Below the pieces are notes generated by a model that ran no database searches, was not told where the DNA came from, and saw nothing but the letters and a program-made list of their open reading frames with translations. Source: an uncultured Caballeronia sp. (GTDB lineage Bacteria > Pseudomonadota > Gammaproteobacteria > Burkholderiales > Burkholderiaceae). Taken from it: a stretch of DNA of 45,881 nt. The stretch spans positions 1 to 45,881 of the forward strand of contig CALNPU010000006.1 in assembly GCA_940588625.1 (NCBI GenBank). Reading direction: 5' to 3'. The position numbers were made by a program, and so were the translations under genes. Position 1 is the stretch's first letter. The number at the start of each line of letters is the position of its first letter. This document shows positions 27,399-36,577 of the stretch, piece by piece.

Positions 27399-28538
27399 TT
27401 ACTTTGCCAGGACCAGCGCATTGACATCGTCCTGTACGTAGTAGAAACCATTGCCTTCAGGCGTCGTCGCAATGCCGAACAGATCACCATTGCCCGGCGG
27501 CGATTGCGCTTTATCGGTATCGATCCAGCGTGCATACAGTTGCTTGCCTGTCGTCGGATCGATTTCCACGACCTGGCCGTTCAATGCATTTGTTACCAGC
27601 AAGTGACCGTTGGGCGCCGTCACCATCGCGAGCGGGCGATGCAGGAAACCATCGGCGGTCAACTCGCGGCCGACACCCGCGCTGGTATCGCGCGTCATGG
27701 GGTCATCGATCTCGGTCACACGGTTCCCGATGGCATCGGACGCGTACAGCAGCTTCTGATTCGGCGACAACGCCAGACCCGTGGGTCCGATCAGGAACAC
27801 GCCCTTGTCAGCCTGTGCGCTGAAACCGCTGGCGATCACCGTTTCCTGCTTGACCACCGGCGCCTTGCCTTCCAGGATATCAAGGTCAAGACGCAGGATG
27901 GTGGACTGCTTGAAGACCGGCGGGTTGCTGTCTGCACCGCCCACACCGAAGCCTGCATTGCTTACGAAGAGCGTAGCGTGATCGCCGTTATCGACGACCG
28001 CCATGTTGCCCCACGGGTCGTTGATATTAGGACTCACGATAGTGGACGCCACCTTGCCCTGGTTGTCGAGCACGATCAGGCAACCCGCGCCCTTGGTGCC
28101 GGTGGTTCCGTCGTTGCTTGGCGTGCTGCCGACGATCACCCAGCCCGACTTCAGCATGGTCATCGCGGTGGAGAGGCCGATACCGCCCGGACAGTTCTTC
28201 AGGTCGTGCGGCACGGTGGCGAACACCGTCATCTGCTTGGTATCGGGATGATAGTTGATGATCGTGCTGCCGGTACCCTGCAAGTTCGCGGCGTTGTTGA
28301 AGTTACCCACCAGCACGTCGCCCTGCTTGACCGTACCCGACGATACCGGCGCGACCACGATCGCATACGGGTTCTGGTCGCCGTTGGACGGCACAGTGTT
28401 GATGAGCGTGGTGTGCTTGTGCAGCGTCTCGAGAAAGCTGATCGGCGCTGCGTGCGCCACACTGCTGACAAGGCCGCTAACCAGCAACGCGGCTGGTGCA
28501 ATGCCCGAAAGCGCTCTGGATTTGATAAGTTGTTTCAT
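27399..28538 (-). CDS. exported beta-propeller (NHL/YncE-like) protein of unknown function
   Basis: This is an intact 379-residue protein starting at ATG 28538 (MKQLIKSRALSGIAPAALLV), with a Sec signal peptide ending near AHA-API at residue 31. The mature part has repeating blade-like segments: NPYAIVVAPVSSGTVKQGDV, STIINYHPDTKQMTVFATV, GCLIVLDNQGKVASTIVSPN, IGPTGLALSPNQKLLYASDA, RPLAMVTAPNGHLLVTNALN and GQVVEIDPTTGKQLYARWID. These resemble SMP-30/NHL/YncE propellers. No transmembrane helix or lipobox follows the signal. Its place between an outer-membrane porin and efeB, in a Fur-type operon, suggests a periplasmic accessory in iron handling, perhaps a scaffold or ligand binder. No catalytic residues can be assigned. 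Confidence 0.85.
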   Translation of the reverse strand: MKQLIKSRALSGIAPAALLVSGLVSSVAHAAPISFLETLHKHTTLINTVPSNGDQNPYAIVVAPVSSGTVKQGDVLVGNFNNAANLQGTGSTIINYHPDTKQMTVFATVPHDLKNCPGGIGLSTAMTMLKSGWVIVGSTPSNDGTTGTKGAGCLIVLDNQGKVASTIVSPNINDPWGNMAVVDNGDHATLFVSNAGFGVGGADSNPPVFKQSTILRLDLDILEGKAPVVKQETVIASGFSAQADKGVFLIGPTGLALSPNQKLLYASDAIGNRVTEIDDPMTRDTSAGVGRELTADGFLHRPLAMVTAPNGHLLVTNALNGQVVEIDPTTGKQLYARWIDTDKAQSPPGNGDLFGIATTPEGNGFYYVQDDVNALVLAK

Positions 28539-28578
28539 ACAAAAAAACCTCAAGTGCGTGCATTCAAGATCACGCCGA

Positions 28579-30132
28579 TCAGAAAGTGATGGTGGTGCGC
28601 ACGCCAACGACGAACGTGTTGCGCAACGGCTGCGTGGGATCATTCGGATTCTGGCCGGCGCCCGCGTTGAAGGTGTATTGCAGATCACCCTGCATGACAC
28701 ACCACGGGTTGACCTGGTACTGATAGGTCGCCTCGACCGCAGTTTCCTGGGTGCGGATGCCGTACGGGCTGCCGAGTTGCGCAGCAGTCGCGAGATCGAG
28801 ATCGTGCGCGGCGTTGCCGATCTTGATGTAGGTGACGCCCAGGCCGACGCTGTCGTTGTCGCGGCCGGCGAACATGGCTTTCATCACAATGCCCGCATTG
28901 GCGCTGAAGCTCACCAGGTTACGATCACCCGGCGCGCCCATTACGCGTGCAAACACGCCAATGCTGCGCGGTTCGTCGGGATTCGGACGCCAGATCATCT
29001 GGTCCGCAACGGCGTAAAAGCTGTAGTCGCCGTTATGAGTTTGCGGCGTACCGCTGCTCAGCGGATTAGCGAGCGACAAGCCGGTGTTGTCGGTGTTCAG
29101 GTCATTGAAGCGTTCGTTGTTGTACCAGAAGCCGATCTTGTACGTACCGGGCAAGCCAGTTTGCGGCACGCCGACCATCTCGCCGTCCGACGGCTGGTTG
29201 ATCGAGTACTGCAACTCGCCTATATACAACGTACCGTTATGCAGGTTGAAGTTCGTGCCGCTGAAATTGTTCGGGTTGTTGCCAAGCGGGTCGCCGTCAA
29301 ACACACCTACAAGCCCCGTCAATGAACCCGTGATCTGGCCGCGCACGCGCACGCCGAGTGCGGACAGCGGATAGGCCGGACCGCCCGAGGGCATGTCGTA
29401 GGACGGCAGCCCGGGCCAGCCGAACATAGTGTTCACGAACGTGGCCGCATAGGTGCTGACAATAAACTCCTGGTCAATACTTTGCTGACCGATCTTCACG
29501 TCCACGAGTTTGTTCAGGAACGACTGCTGATACCAGAGCTCCCACAGGCGCGTGGGGTCCTGCGCTTCGATCCCGCTCGCGGTGTTCAGCGTTCCGAGGT
29601 TGTACTGGCTCAGGTTACGACCGTGAATTTGCAGCGCGCTCGCGTTGAACGTGCCGCCTTCCAGACCGAAGGCCTTTTGCGTATCAAGGCCAAAGGTGAC
29701 CGTGGTCAGGCCGTCGTAGGTGCCGCCGGTTTTCAGGCCACCGTGCACGTTGTCGAGATATTCCGATACTTCCATCGCTTGCAGCGTAATGCCGTACTGA
29801 CCGAGCCACGAGCGGATGCCGCCCATGTCGCCCAGCAGGTTCGAACGTCCCCATACACCGGTCCATTGACCCGCCGGTTGCGCCTGAATGTTCGGGTCGG
29901 CTTCGGGAGCGCCAGAAGGAATTGCGTCCGGGTTGGCGGGTACGCCCGCGGCAAACGCCGTCGAGAATGTCGCCGATGAAGCCAGCGCGAGCAAGGCCAG
30001 GCTGGTACCGAGCACCGCCTGGCGGAAAGGCGCACCATGGCGCTTGATGGCAGCGCGCAGGGTCGTATCGGGGCGTGAATCGTGTCGCGATTCAGCGCGC
30101 GATTCGCGCGGAGCGAGCTGAACGGGTTGCAT
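28579..30132 (-). CDS. OprB-family carbohydrate-type porin, first gene of the iron operon
   Basis: This is an intact 517-residue outer-membrane protein. The ATG at 30132 follows AAAGGATTTCG. It has an unusually long charged N-terminus before the signal hydrophobic stretch (LGTSLALLALASSATFSTAF at about 42-61), then QWTGVWGRSNLLGDMGGIRS and LGQYGITLQAMEVSEYLDNV, typical of OprB porins. Repeated amphipathic strands follow, including GTLYIGELQYSINQP and TYKIGFWYNNERFNDLNTDN. It ends in the beta-barrel signature NTFVVGVRTTITF with C-terminal phenylalanine. OprB proteins usually pass sugars. Here it opens an operon with efeB and fbpABC behind a Fur box, so it may admit an iron chelate. Substrate is inference only. 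A downstream start within the long N-terminus is possible. Confidence 0.9.
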   Translation of the reverse strand: MQPVQLAPRESRAESRHDSRPDTTLRAAIKRHGAPFRQAVLGTSLALLALASSATFSTAFAAGVPANPDAIPSGAPEADPNIQAQPAGQWTGVWGRSNLLGDMGGIRSWLGQYGITLQAMEVSEYLDNVHGGLKTGGTYDGLTTVTFGLDTQKAFGLEGGTFNASALQIHGRNLSQYNLGTLNTASGIEAQDPTRLWELWYQQSFLNKLVDVKIGQQSIDQEFIVSTYAATFVNTMFGWPGLPSYDMPSGGPAYPLSALGVRVRGQITGSLTGLVGVFDGDPLGNNPNNFSGTNFNLHNGTLYIGELQYSINQPSDGEMVGVPQTGLPGTYKIGFWYNNERFNDLNTDNTGLSLANPLSSGTPQTHNGDYSFYAVADQMIWRPNPDEPRSIGVFARVMGAPGDRNLVSFSANAGIVMKAMFAGRDNDSVGLGVTYIKIGNAAHDLDLATAAQLGSPYGIRTQETAVEATYQYQVNPWCVMQGDLQYTFNAGAGQNPNDPTQPLRNTFVVGVRTTITF

Positions 30133-30278
30133 CGAAATCCTTTGTCTTGTTGCAACGACTGTAACTCGTCGTGTTGATTGTTCTAAAGAGACGTTGCGAC
30201 GACGCGGGCAAAAACCCCGCACATCAGCGTTGAAACGTCCTCCGGGCCACCACCATCCAGAAGGCACCGGCGAAGCGA

Positions 30279-30307
30279 ATCGTACCCACGTCATGTTTGA
30301 ATGTCAA
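30279..30307 (-). promoter_or_regulatory. promoter of the oprB-efeB-fbpABC operon
   Basis: A perfect TTGACA (30307-30302) is followed by exactly 17 bases and TACGAT (30284-30279) on the minus strand. This would give a leader of about 140 bases before the porin ATG. The -35 touches the end of the Fur palindrome. Confidence 0.7.
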
Positions 30308-30335
30308 TATAAATGAGAACGATTCTCATTTATAT
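30307..30335. promoter_or_regulatory. Fur box, perfect palindrome
   Basis: ATATAAATGAGAA and TTCTCATTTATAT are exact reverse complements around a central CGA. The core AATGAGAA-CGA-TTCTCATT matches the Fur consensus pattern of inverted A/T-rich hexamers. It abuts the -35 of the iron operon, so iron-bound Fur should block transcription. Confidence 0.88.
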
Positions 30336-30893
30336 TACAGTAAAGTGAAAATCACATTACAGAATCCATTTCTTTCGTCTTGTTAACTTTGTTATTTGAA
30401 ATAATTCAGTAATTGTTTTGATATTTATAGATGGCGGGATGATGACAAACATTGGCGGTTTACCCCCGTTCAGCCTGTACCGCAATCTTCAGGGTCAAAC
30501 CGGATAGGTAATCGCTCGCATCAGGGTATTGACTGAGCGCGTCAACAACGGCGGCAGTGCGGCTTAAACGAGCTTCGACAATCGGCTAAAACCCGCTATG
30601 CCGAAATCCGCATTGCCAATGCGACGAACTGCCAAGACGCCACTAATTTGGCTTCCTAAATTGCATCTGCGCTGGTTGCCAGCGAGTTCGTTGAACAAGC
30701 TCAACCGTTTTTTTCGTCCACACGATAATGACGGCGCGCACGAGCAAATCCCGTCTTGCTTGCAAGCGTGCCCTCAGTAGTGCAGTCGTGTATCGGGAAA
30801 ACGGAGTTGAAAACCTGTATAGATAAAACCAAAAAGCGAAAGCTGATTGCCCTGCTCGCCGGACCTGTCCAACCCCGAAGGAGAAGAATCAAG
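30336..30893. other. AT-rich upstream region, possible coding scar
   Basis: 558 bases upstream of the Fur box and of the LivJ-like remnant. The first 110 bases are strikingly AT-rich for this genome and could act as an UP-element or contain other binding sites. Around 30560-30740 a plus-strand frame with one stop reads KTRYAEIRIANATNCQDATN then IASALVASEFVEQAQPFF, which looks like real protein sequence, but I cannot identify it. Confidence 0.4.
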
Positions 30894-32008
30894 AATGCAT
30901 CTTCGAACAAGCATCAATCAAACCGCTTGCCTGGATCCTTGCGTGTGCTGCCGCCACTCTGGACGGTTTGCCGCCCCGCTGACGGGCGCGAACGCCGGTT
31001 ACGGGAAGGACCTGCAGGGCGTGCAACTTCCGCTGGATGAAGCGAACGCGAAGAAGATCCAGATTGGCGGCAAGACGGCCAACTTTGTCATCCAGGCGGA
31101 AGACGATCAGGCCGACCCGCGGATCGGGGTACAGGCGGCACAGAAACTGGTGGATGGCGGCGTGGCCGTCGTGGTTGGCCACTTCAATTCGGGCACGACG
31201 ATTCCAGCGTCGCAGGTCTACCAGACCCGCCGGCATTCCGGTGATCGATCCCTGCCGCGACCAATCCGACCATCACGCAGCGGGGTTTCGACAACCTCCT
31301 CACAGTCATTTCCAGCGATGCCCAAAACGCAGGTACTGCCGGGACGTAAGCGGTAACGGTGACGAAGGCGAAGAAGATTTCGATCATCGACGACCGGACG
31401 GCCTTCGGCCAGGGTGAAGCCGATGAGTTCGAGAAAGCGGTGAAGGCGGCAGACGGCACCATTGTCGCGCGCCAGTACAATGATAACCAAACCGTCGATT
31501 TCAGTGCACAGCTTACGGCGCTGAAGGGTGTGGGCACCGACCTGGTCTTCTTTGGCGGCCTTGAGCGGCAAGCGGCGGCGGTGGCCAAGCGGATGAGACA
31601 GCTTGGTCTTACCGCGCAGTTCGTGGGCGGCGTGATGGACGCGGATTTCCTGAAACCCGCCGGCGAAGCAGCCGATGGCGCGATAGCGTGGGAATACGGC
31701 AGTCCGCTTGAGAGGCTGCCGCAGGGCAAAGCGTTTTCCGAGAAATTCCAGAAGCATTTTGGCGTAGCGATTCTGTCGTATGCGCCGTTCGGTTATGACG
31801 CTGCGTGGGCCGCCATCAATGCCATGCAGAAGGCTTAATTCCATCGATCCGAAGACATACCGCCCGGTCTGAAGACTATTTCGTTCCCGGGCATTACGGG
31901 CACGATTGCCTTCGACAATAACGGCGCGTTGAAAAATGCATCGTCGACGAGATGTATCAGGTCAAGGGCGAAGCTTGAGTGCTGATCGTGACGAAGAACG
32001 GGACGTAG
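30894..32008 (+). pseudogene. branched-chain amino-acid-type ABC binding protein (LivJ-like), decayed
   Basis: After AAGGAG the ATG at 30894 starts a damaged signal peptide, then FAAPLTGANAGYGKDLQGVQ, ANFVIQAEDDQADPRIGVQA and VDGGVAVVVGHFNSGTTIPA, the typical opening of Leu/Ile/Val-binding proteins. A segment around 31220-31350 is frame-scrambled. The frame then resumes with TKAKKISIIDDRTAFGQGEA, YNDNQTVDFSAQLTALKGVG, DLVFFGGLERQAAAVAKRM and YAPFGYDAAWAAINAMQKA. The last part is again in other frames (KTISFPGITGTIAFDNNG) to a TAG at 32006-32008. Part of the signal peptide and first strand is missing. No permease or ATPase gene is nearby. Confidence 0.82.
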
Positions 32009-32082
32009 GGTTTAACGGACACAACGGACGCGGGGGGGGTACGGTCCTGGACCTGCGTCCCCCGCCCCGAGCAACACGAAAC

Positions 32083-32585
32083 TCACCGGCTCATGTACGC
32101 CAAAAGATTCGCCCTCGTCACCGCAGCCTCCCCCTCAAGCCATTCGGCAAACTCCCGCAGGACCGTCGACGGCGCCGGCTGCTCCGGATAGATCAGGTAA
32201 TACGACGCCCCGCTGGGCACACAAAGCGAAAACGGCGTAATGATCCGCTGCGCCCGCAAGTCCTCCTCGATCAACGACACATCCACGATCGTCACGCCCA
32301 AGCCCTGCATGGCAGACGAAATGGCGAGATCGAGCATATCGAAGTGCTGCGCTTTCGACGATGGCAATCCCTTGTACCCGTAAGCATCGCGCCATTGGGC
32401 GTCAGCGCAAGACCGCGCGCCTGGCGCACGAACAGCGCATAACCGAGATGCGCCTCCAGCCCGGAAATCTGCCGGCTGACGGCGCCTTGTGTGATGTTGA
32501 GAATGTCGGCGGCACGGGTGAAGTTCAGCCGCTGCGCCACGACCGCAAAGGTTTTGAGTACATCCAAAGACGGCAGCGGTTTCAT
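32083..32585 (-). pseudogene. LysR-family regulator with the middle deleted
   Basis: The ATG at 32585 gives the winged helix of a GcvA-type LysR regulator: PSLDVLKTFAVVAQRLNFTR, AADILNITQGAVSRQISGLE, AHLGYALFVRQARGLALTPN. The next residues jump to RDAYGYKGLPSSKAQHFDML, DLAISSAMQGLGVTIVDVSL and the LysR C-terminus YYLIYPEQPAPSTVLREFAE. About 165 codons remain of the usual 300, so roughly 130-140 residues including the linker helix and first effector half are missing, with a frame change at the join. It is divergent from a truncated aminotransferase, and the intergenic promoter region has vanished. Confidence 0.83.
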
Positions 32586-32609
32586 TGTCGGATCTCGTAG
32601 CCATGAATA

Positions 32610-33586
32610 ACCCAGTACGTCCCCATGTCCGGCGTGCTGGCGCTACGCGAAGCCCTGACGCTTAAAACGCAGCAGCTCTATGGCGCCACCTACGACCCGG
32701 GCAACGAAATCACCGTGGTGGCAAGCGCTAGCGAAGGGTTGTACGCGTCCATCAGCGCGCTCGTGCACCCCGGCGACGAAGTGATCTACTTCGAACCGTC
32801 ATTCGATAGCTACGGGCCCATCGTGCAATTGCAGGGTGCAACGCCGATTGCGATCAAGCTCTCGCCGGTGGACTTTCATGTCGACTGGGATGAGGTGGCT
32901 GCGACCATCACGCCGCGCACGCGCATGATCATCATCAACTCTCAGCACAATCCGTCCGGCAACGCGTTCACCGTTGAAGACATCAATCGCCTCACGGCAC
33001 TGACGCGCGATTCGAAGATCATCGTGTTGTCGGATGAAGTGTATGAATACGTTGTGTTCGACGGCACCCTGCATCACAGCATGGCGCGTTATCCGGCGCT
33101 GGCCGAGCGCAGCGTGATCGTGTCGTCGTTCGGCAAGTCGTATCACGTGACGGGATGCGTGTCGGTTTCACGCTCGTGCCCGCCGAGCTGACCAACGAAA
33201 TCCGTAAGGTCCACCAGTTCATGACGTTTGCCGCCGATATCCCCATGCAGATCGCATTCGCGCAAGCGCTCGGCGACGCATCGAGCTATCTCGGGCTCGG
33301 CGAGTTCTATCGGAAGAAACGCGATCTGCTTGCCGAAGCACTCGCCGGTTCACGCTTCGAACTTTGCCCAAGTGCGGGCAGCTTTTTCATGCTGGCGCGC
33401 TTCGGCGCGTTCTCCGATGAATCGGACAGCGACTTCGTGCTGCGCCTGATTCGCGAAACCCGCGTCGCGACCATTCCGTTGTCGGCGTTCTATACCGACG
33501 GCACGGACAACCGCATCATCCGCCTCAGCTTCGCCAAGGACGACGACACGCTGCGGGAAGGTGCGCGCCGCCTGTGTGCAGTTTGA
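32610..33586 (+). pseudogene. PLP-dependent aminotransferase (class I), 5'-truncated and frameshifted
   Basis: The recognisable sequence begins TQYVPMSGVLALREALTLKT, which is normally about 75 residues into the protein, so the N-terminus is gone. It continues NEITVVASASEGLYASISAL, PGDEVIYFEPSFDSYGPIV and IIINSQHNPSGNAFTVEDIN, the fold-type I cofactor region with NPSG. Then come DEVYEYVVFDGTLHHSMARY and the PLP lysine in SSFGKSYHVTG. One base is lost near 33155 and the second frame continues MRVGFTLVPAELTNEIRKVH, GSFFMLARFGAFSDESDSDF and RETRVATIPLSAFYTDGTDN. The pattern fits methionine or kynurenine-type aminotransferases (YbdL-like). The deletion that removed its start may also have removed the shared promoter with lysR. 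Confidence 0.83.
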
Positions 33587-33632
33587 CGCTGGTTTCAAGT
33601 CCATTCAATTTCTACCAATAGGAGAAACGCTC

Positions 33633-34428
33633 ATGAAGAAAACTGCTCACGCATGACCGCCGCACTGCTGCTGGCTGCCTCGGTATGCACCGCCGCGGCG
33701 CACGCGGCCGAATTCGACACCTTGCGCTACGGCGTGGAAGCGCAATATCCGCCGTTCGAATCGAAGGCGGCGTCCGGTGAACTGCAAGGGTTGGATATTG
33801 ATGTCGACAACGCGGTCTGCGCCACGGCGAAGATGAAATGCGTGTGGGTCGAGACCTGGTTCGACGGGTTGATCCCAGCCCTGCAAGGCCGCAAATTCAA
33901 CGCAATCAATTCCGCGATGAACGCAACCGATCAGCGCCGCCAGGCTATCGACTTCACGACGCTCGTGTACCGTGTGCCCACGCAACTGATTGTGAGAACG
34001 GGCAGCGGGCTTGAGCCGACACCGGCGTCGCTGAAGGGCAAGAACATCGGCATGCTGCAGGGTTCGATCCAGGAAAGTTTCGCCAAGGCGCATTGGGCAA
34101 ACGCGGGTGTGAATGTCGTGCCGTACCAGGATCAGAACCAGGCTTATAGGGATCTGAAGGCCGACCGTCTCGACGGGTACGCTCGTACTTTCGGCAGCCG
34201 GACAAACGGGCTTCTTGTCCAAACCGGACGGCGCCGGGATACAGCTTTGCCGGTGGGCCTGTCAGCGACGACAAAATCCTGGGCAGCGGCATTGCGTTCG
34301 GCATTCGCAAGAGCAACGATGCGTTGAAACAGCGCCTGAATGCGGCGATCGCGAAGCTCAAGGCAGACGGAACGATTGCGAAGTACGCGAAGAAGTATCT
34401 CGGTGACATCGACGTGTCAGCTAAATAA
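33633..34428 (+). pseudogene. basic amino-acid ABC binding protein (ArtJ/HisJ-like), frameshifted
   Basis: AGGAG precedes ATG 33633. The first frame ends after MKKTAHA; the next frame restores the signal peptide TAALLLAASVCTAAAHAAEF. The type II binding fold reads LRYGVEAQYPPFESKAASGE, LQGLDIDVDNAVCATAKMK and WFDGLIPALQGRKFNAINSA, then SLKGKNIGMLQGSIQESFAK and NQAYRDLKADRLDG. After several shifts from 34175 on it ends GIRKSNDALKQRLNAAIAKL and AKYAKKYLGDIDVSAK. These are hallmarks of Lys/Arg/Orn/His binding proteins. The importer permease and ATPase are not in this window. Confidence 0.84.
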
Positions 34429-34604
34429 GCGCATGGTTTGAAACGGGATATCCGGCTTGATGGAAGGCCGACTGAGAGTTGATAGCTGGATGAAAGCCGC
34501 AGCGTGATCTGCGCGGTTTTTTGAACGCTGGCACACTGCGGCCTTCATAGTTGGCACAATCGGCTGCCACGTTGCATCGGGTGGCCGCTTTATCCGGATA
34601 TCCC

Positions 34605-36162
34605 ATGAGCACTGCGCCCGCCGCACCGCCTGCGCCTTTTCCGCCGCCATTGAAAGGCGGCCAACTGATTCTTGCGACCATTGCCGTGGTGCTCGCCACG
34701 TTCATGAACGTGCTCGATTCATTGATCGCGAACGTCGCCATCCCGACCATTTCCGGCAACCTCAGCGTGTCGGTCGATGAAGGCACGTGGGTCGTGACCG
34801 TATTCGCCGCGGCCAATGCCGTATCGATTTCGCTGACCAGCTGGCTGACCCAGCGTATTGGGCAGATCAAGCTGTTTGTCGGCGCGATCCTGTTGTTCGT
34901 GATCTTCTCGTGGCTTTGCGGGCTTGCACCGACCGCTCGCCGCGCGGGTGTTGCAAGGCGCCGTTGCCGGGCCGCTGATTCCGCTGTCGCAGGCTATCTT
35001 GCTGGGGTCATATCCAAAGGAGAAAGCGTCCATGGCGCTTTCCCTATGGGCGATGACCGCCGTCGTCGAGCCGATTGCCGGACCGGCTTTGGGCGACTGG
35101 ATTACCGACAGCTATAGCTGGTCGTGGATCTTCTATATCAACATTCCTGTCGGGTTATTCGCCGGCAGCGTCACGTGGTTTATCTATCGCAAACGGGAAT
35201 CGGCCACGCGTAAAGCGCCTATCGATACGATCAGATTCATGTTGCTGATTGCCTGGGTGGCGTCGCTCCAGATCATGCTCGACAAGGGACGCGATCTCAA
35301 CTGGTTTTCGTCGCCGGTAATCGTATGGCTCGGGATCATTGCGTTGATTGCCTTTGCGCTTTTTGTGGTCTGGGAATTGACCGATGCCAATCCCGTCGTC
35401 GATCTTCGGCTGTTCGCCGGGCGGAATTTCTTTGGTGGTACGGTCGCCATTTCGGTGGCTTACGGGGTGTTCTTCGGCAACCTTGTTTTGTTGCCGCAAT
35501 GGCTGCAGAAGTATCTGAATTACCGTTCCGTTGATGCGGGGCTGGTCACCGCGCCGTTGGGGATCTTTGCGGTGATTTTCGCGCCTGTCATGGGGCGAGT
35601 TTTACCCCGGACCGACGCGCGTGTTGTCGCGACCATGGCGTTTATCGGCTTCGCCATTGTGTTTTACATGCGCTCGAAGTATGTAATTGAGGTCGATACC
35701 TGGCATTTGGTGCTGCCGACGCTTTTGCAGGGCATTCCGATGGCGCTGTTTTTTGTGCTGCTGACGTCGATCATCTTGTCGGGGTTGGCGCCGTCGAAGA
35801 TTCCGGCTGCCGCGGGGTTATCGAATTTCGCGCGGGTGTTTTGCTGGGCTGTGGGAACGTCGCTGGCATGCAATGAGTGGACAAATCGGATTGCCTTGCA
35901 TCATGAGCGACTGACCGAGCAGGCTAACGCTAATAACCCGGTGTTTTTGCAGTCTCTGCAGGCGTCACAGGGACGCTGAATGTCAGCGAAGCTCAGGCAC
36001 GCGGGTTATTCGATTTCACCGTGAATACCCAAGCCGCAATGATGCGGGCTGAACGATATCTTTTTTGCTTCCGCCATTATTTTCATTCTGATTATTCCGC
36101 TTATCTGGATTACGAAACGCGCGACAGGCGGTGGAGGCGGAACGGCGGCGGGGGCGCATTGA
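34605..36162 (+). pseudogene. DHA2-family MFS exporter (EmrB-like), frameshifted
   Basis: This is a fourteen-helix drug/H+ antiporter of the EmrB type. The first frame gives LILATIAVVLATFMNVLDSL, IANVAIPTISGNLSVSVDEG and TWVVTVFAAANAVSISLTSW, which include the DHA2 motif LDSLIANVAIP. A shift near 34935 leads to RVLQGAVAGPLIPLSQAILL and a long clean frame with SWSWIFYINIPVGLFAGSVT, DLRLFAGRNFFGGTVAISVA and AGLSNFARVFCWAVGTSLAC. The C-terminus is broken near 35970 and 36045 before FASAIIFILIIPLIWITKRA and a Gly/Ala tail. No membrane-fusion (EmrA) partner was seen next to it. Confidence 0.83.
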
Positions 36163-36214
36163 GTTTGGTTTAGCAGGGATGCCTGCGTGCACGGCGCCCC
36201 CTCTTCCATCTCCG

Positions 36215-36577
36215 TCAGTCGCCGATCACGATGATCTGGTTCAGCTGCTCGCACGCCGCTGCAAACACCTCTTCGGGCGCATGCTTCCACGGATGGGCCT
36301 TCGCTCCCCGTGCTCGCCAGTCAAAAGACTTGGGCTGGTGTCCAAGCACGTAGCTCGTAACGTTTTTCGATCCTTTGAACTTTATTGCAAACGGATTCTT
36401 ATCGTTGAACGCGGCTGTCGTCATTGGAAGTCCGATAACGATCCCGGTCCGCTCGTTGAATGGCCTCGGTGACAGGACCAGCATAGGGTGCAAATCCTTC
36501 ATCTCCCGACCAACCTGAGGGTTGCAGTCAATCCAGATAATGTCACGTCGATCCGGCACCCACAAAGCTATTGCCAT
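36215..36577 (-). CDS. mazF: MazF/PemK-family endoribonuclease toxin
   Basis: This is an intact 120-residue toxin. The ATG at 36577 overlaps the antitoxin stop (TGATG), with GGAGGAG just upstream, so translation is coupled. PemK/MazF landmarks are VPDRRDIIWIDCNPQVGREM, KDLHPMLVLSPRPFNERTGI and VIGLPMTTAAFNDKNPFAIK, including the loop that positions RNA in this family. Toxins of this type cut mRNA at short sequences unless bound by the antitoxin. The open frame and good signals suggest it is active. It keeps company with a broken exporter on each side. The cutting specificity cannot be predicted. Confidence 0.93.
   Translation of the reverse strand: MAIALWVPDRRDIIWIDCNPQVGREMKDLHPMLVLSPRPFNERTGIVIGLPMTTAAFNDKNPFAIKFKGSKNVTSYVLGHQPKSFDWRARGAKAHPWKHAPEEVFAAACEQLNQIIVIGD

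Noticed and set aside
27381-28589. Long plus-strand open frame opposite the propeller gene
   Set aside because: Antisense shadow; no signal, domain or ribosome site, while the minus-strand product is coherent.
28255-29325. Plus-strand open frame of 356 codons opposite the porin and propeller
   Set aside because: It spans two real genes on the other strand and shows arginine/valine-rich shadow composition.
32020-32075. G-run and C-run region between LivJ and LysR remnants as a structured RNA
   Set aside because: Only a simple G-rich/C-rich pairing with no conserved architecture or T-run.
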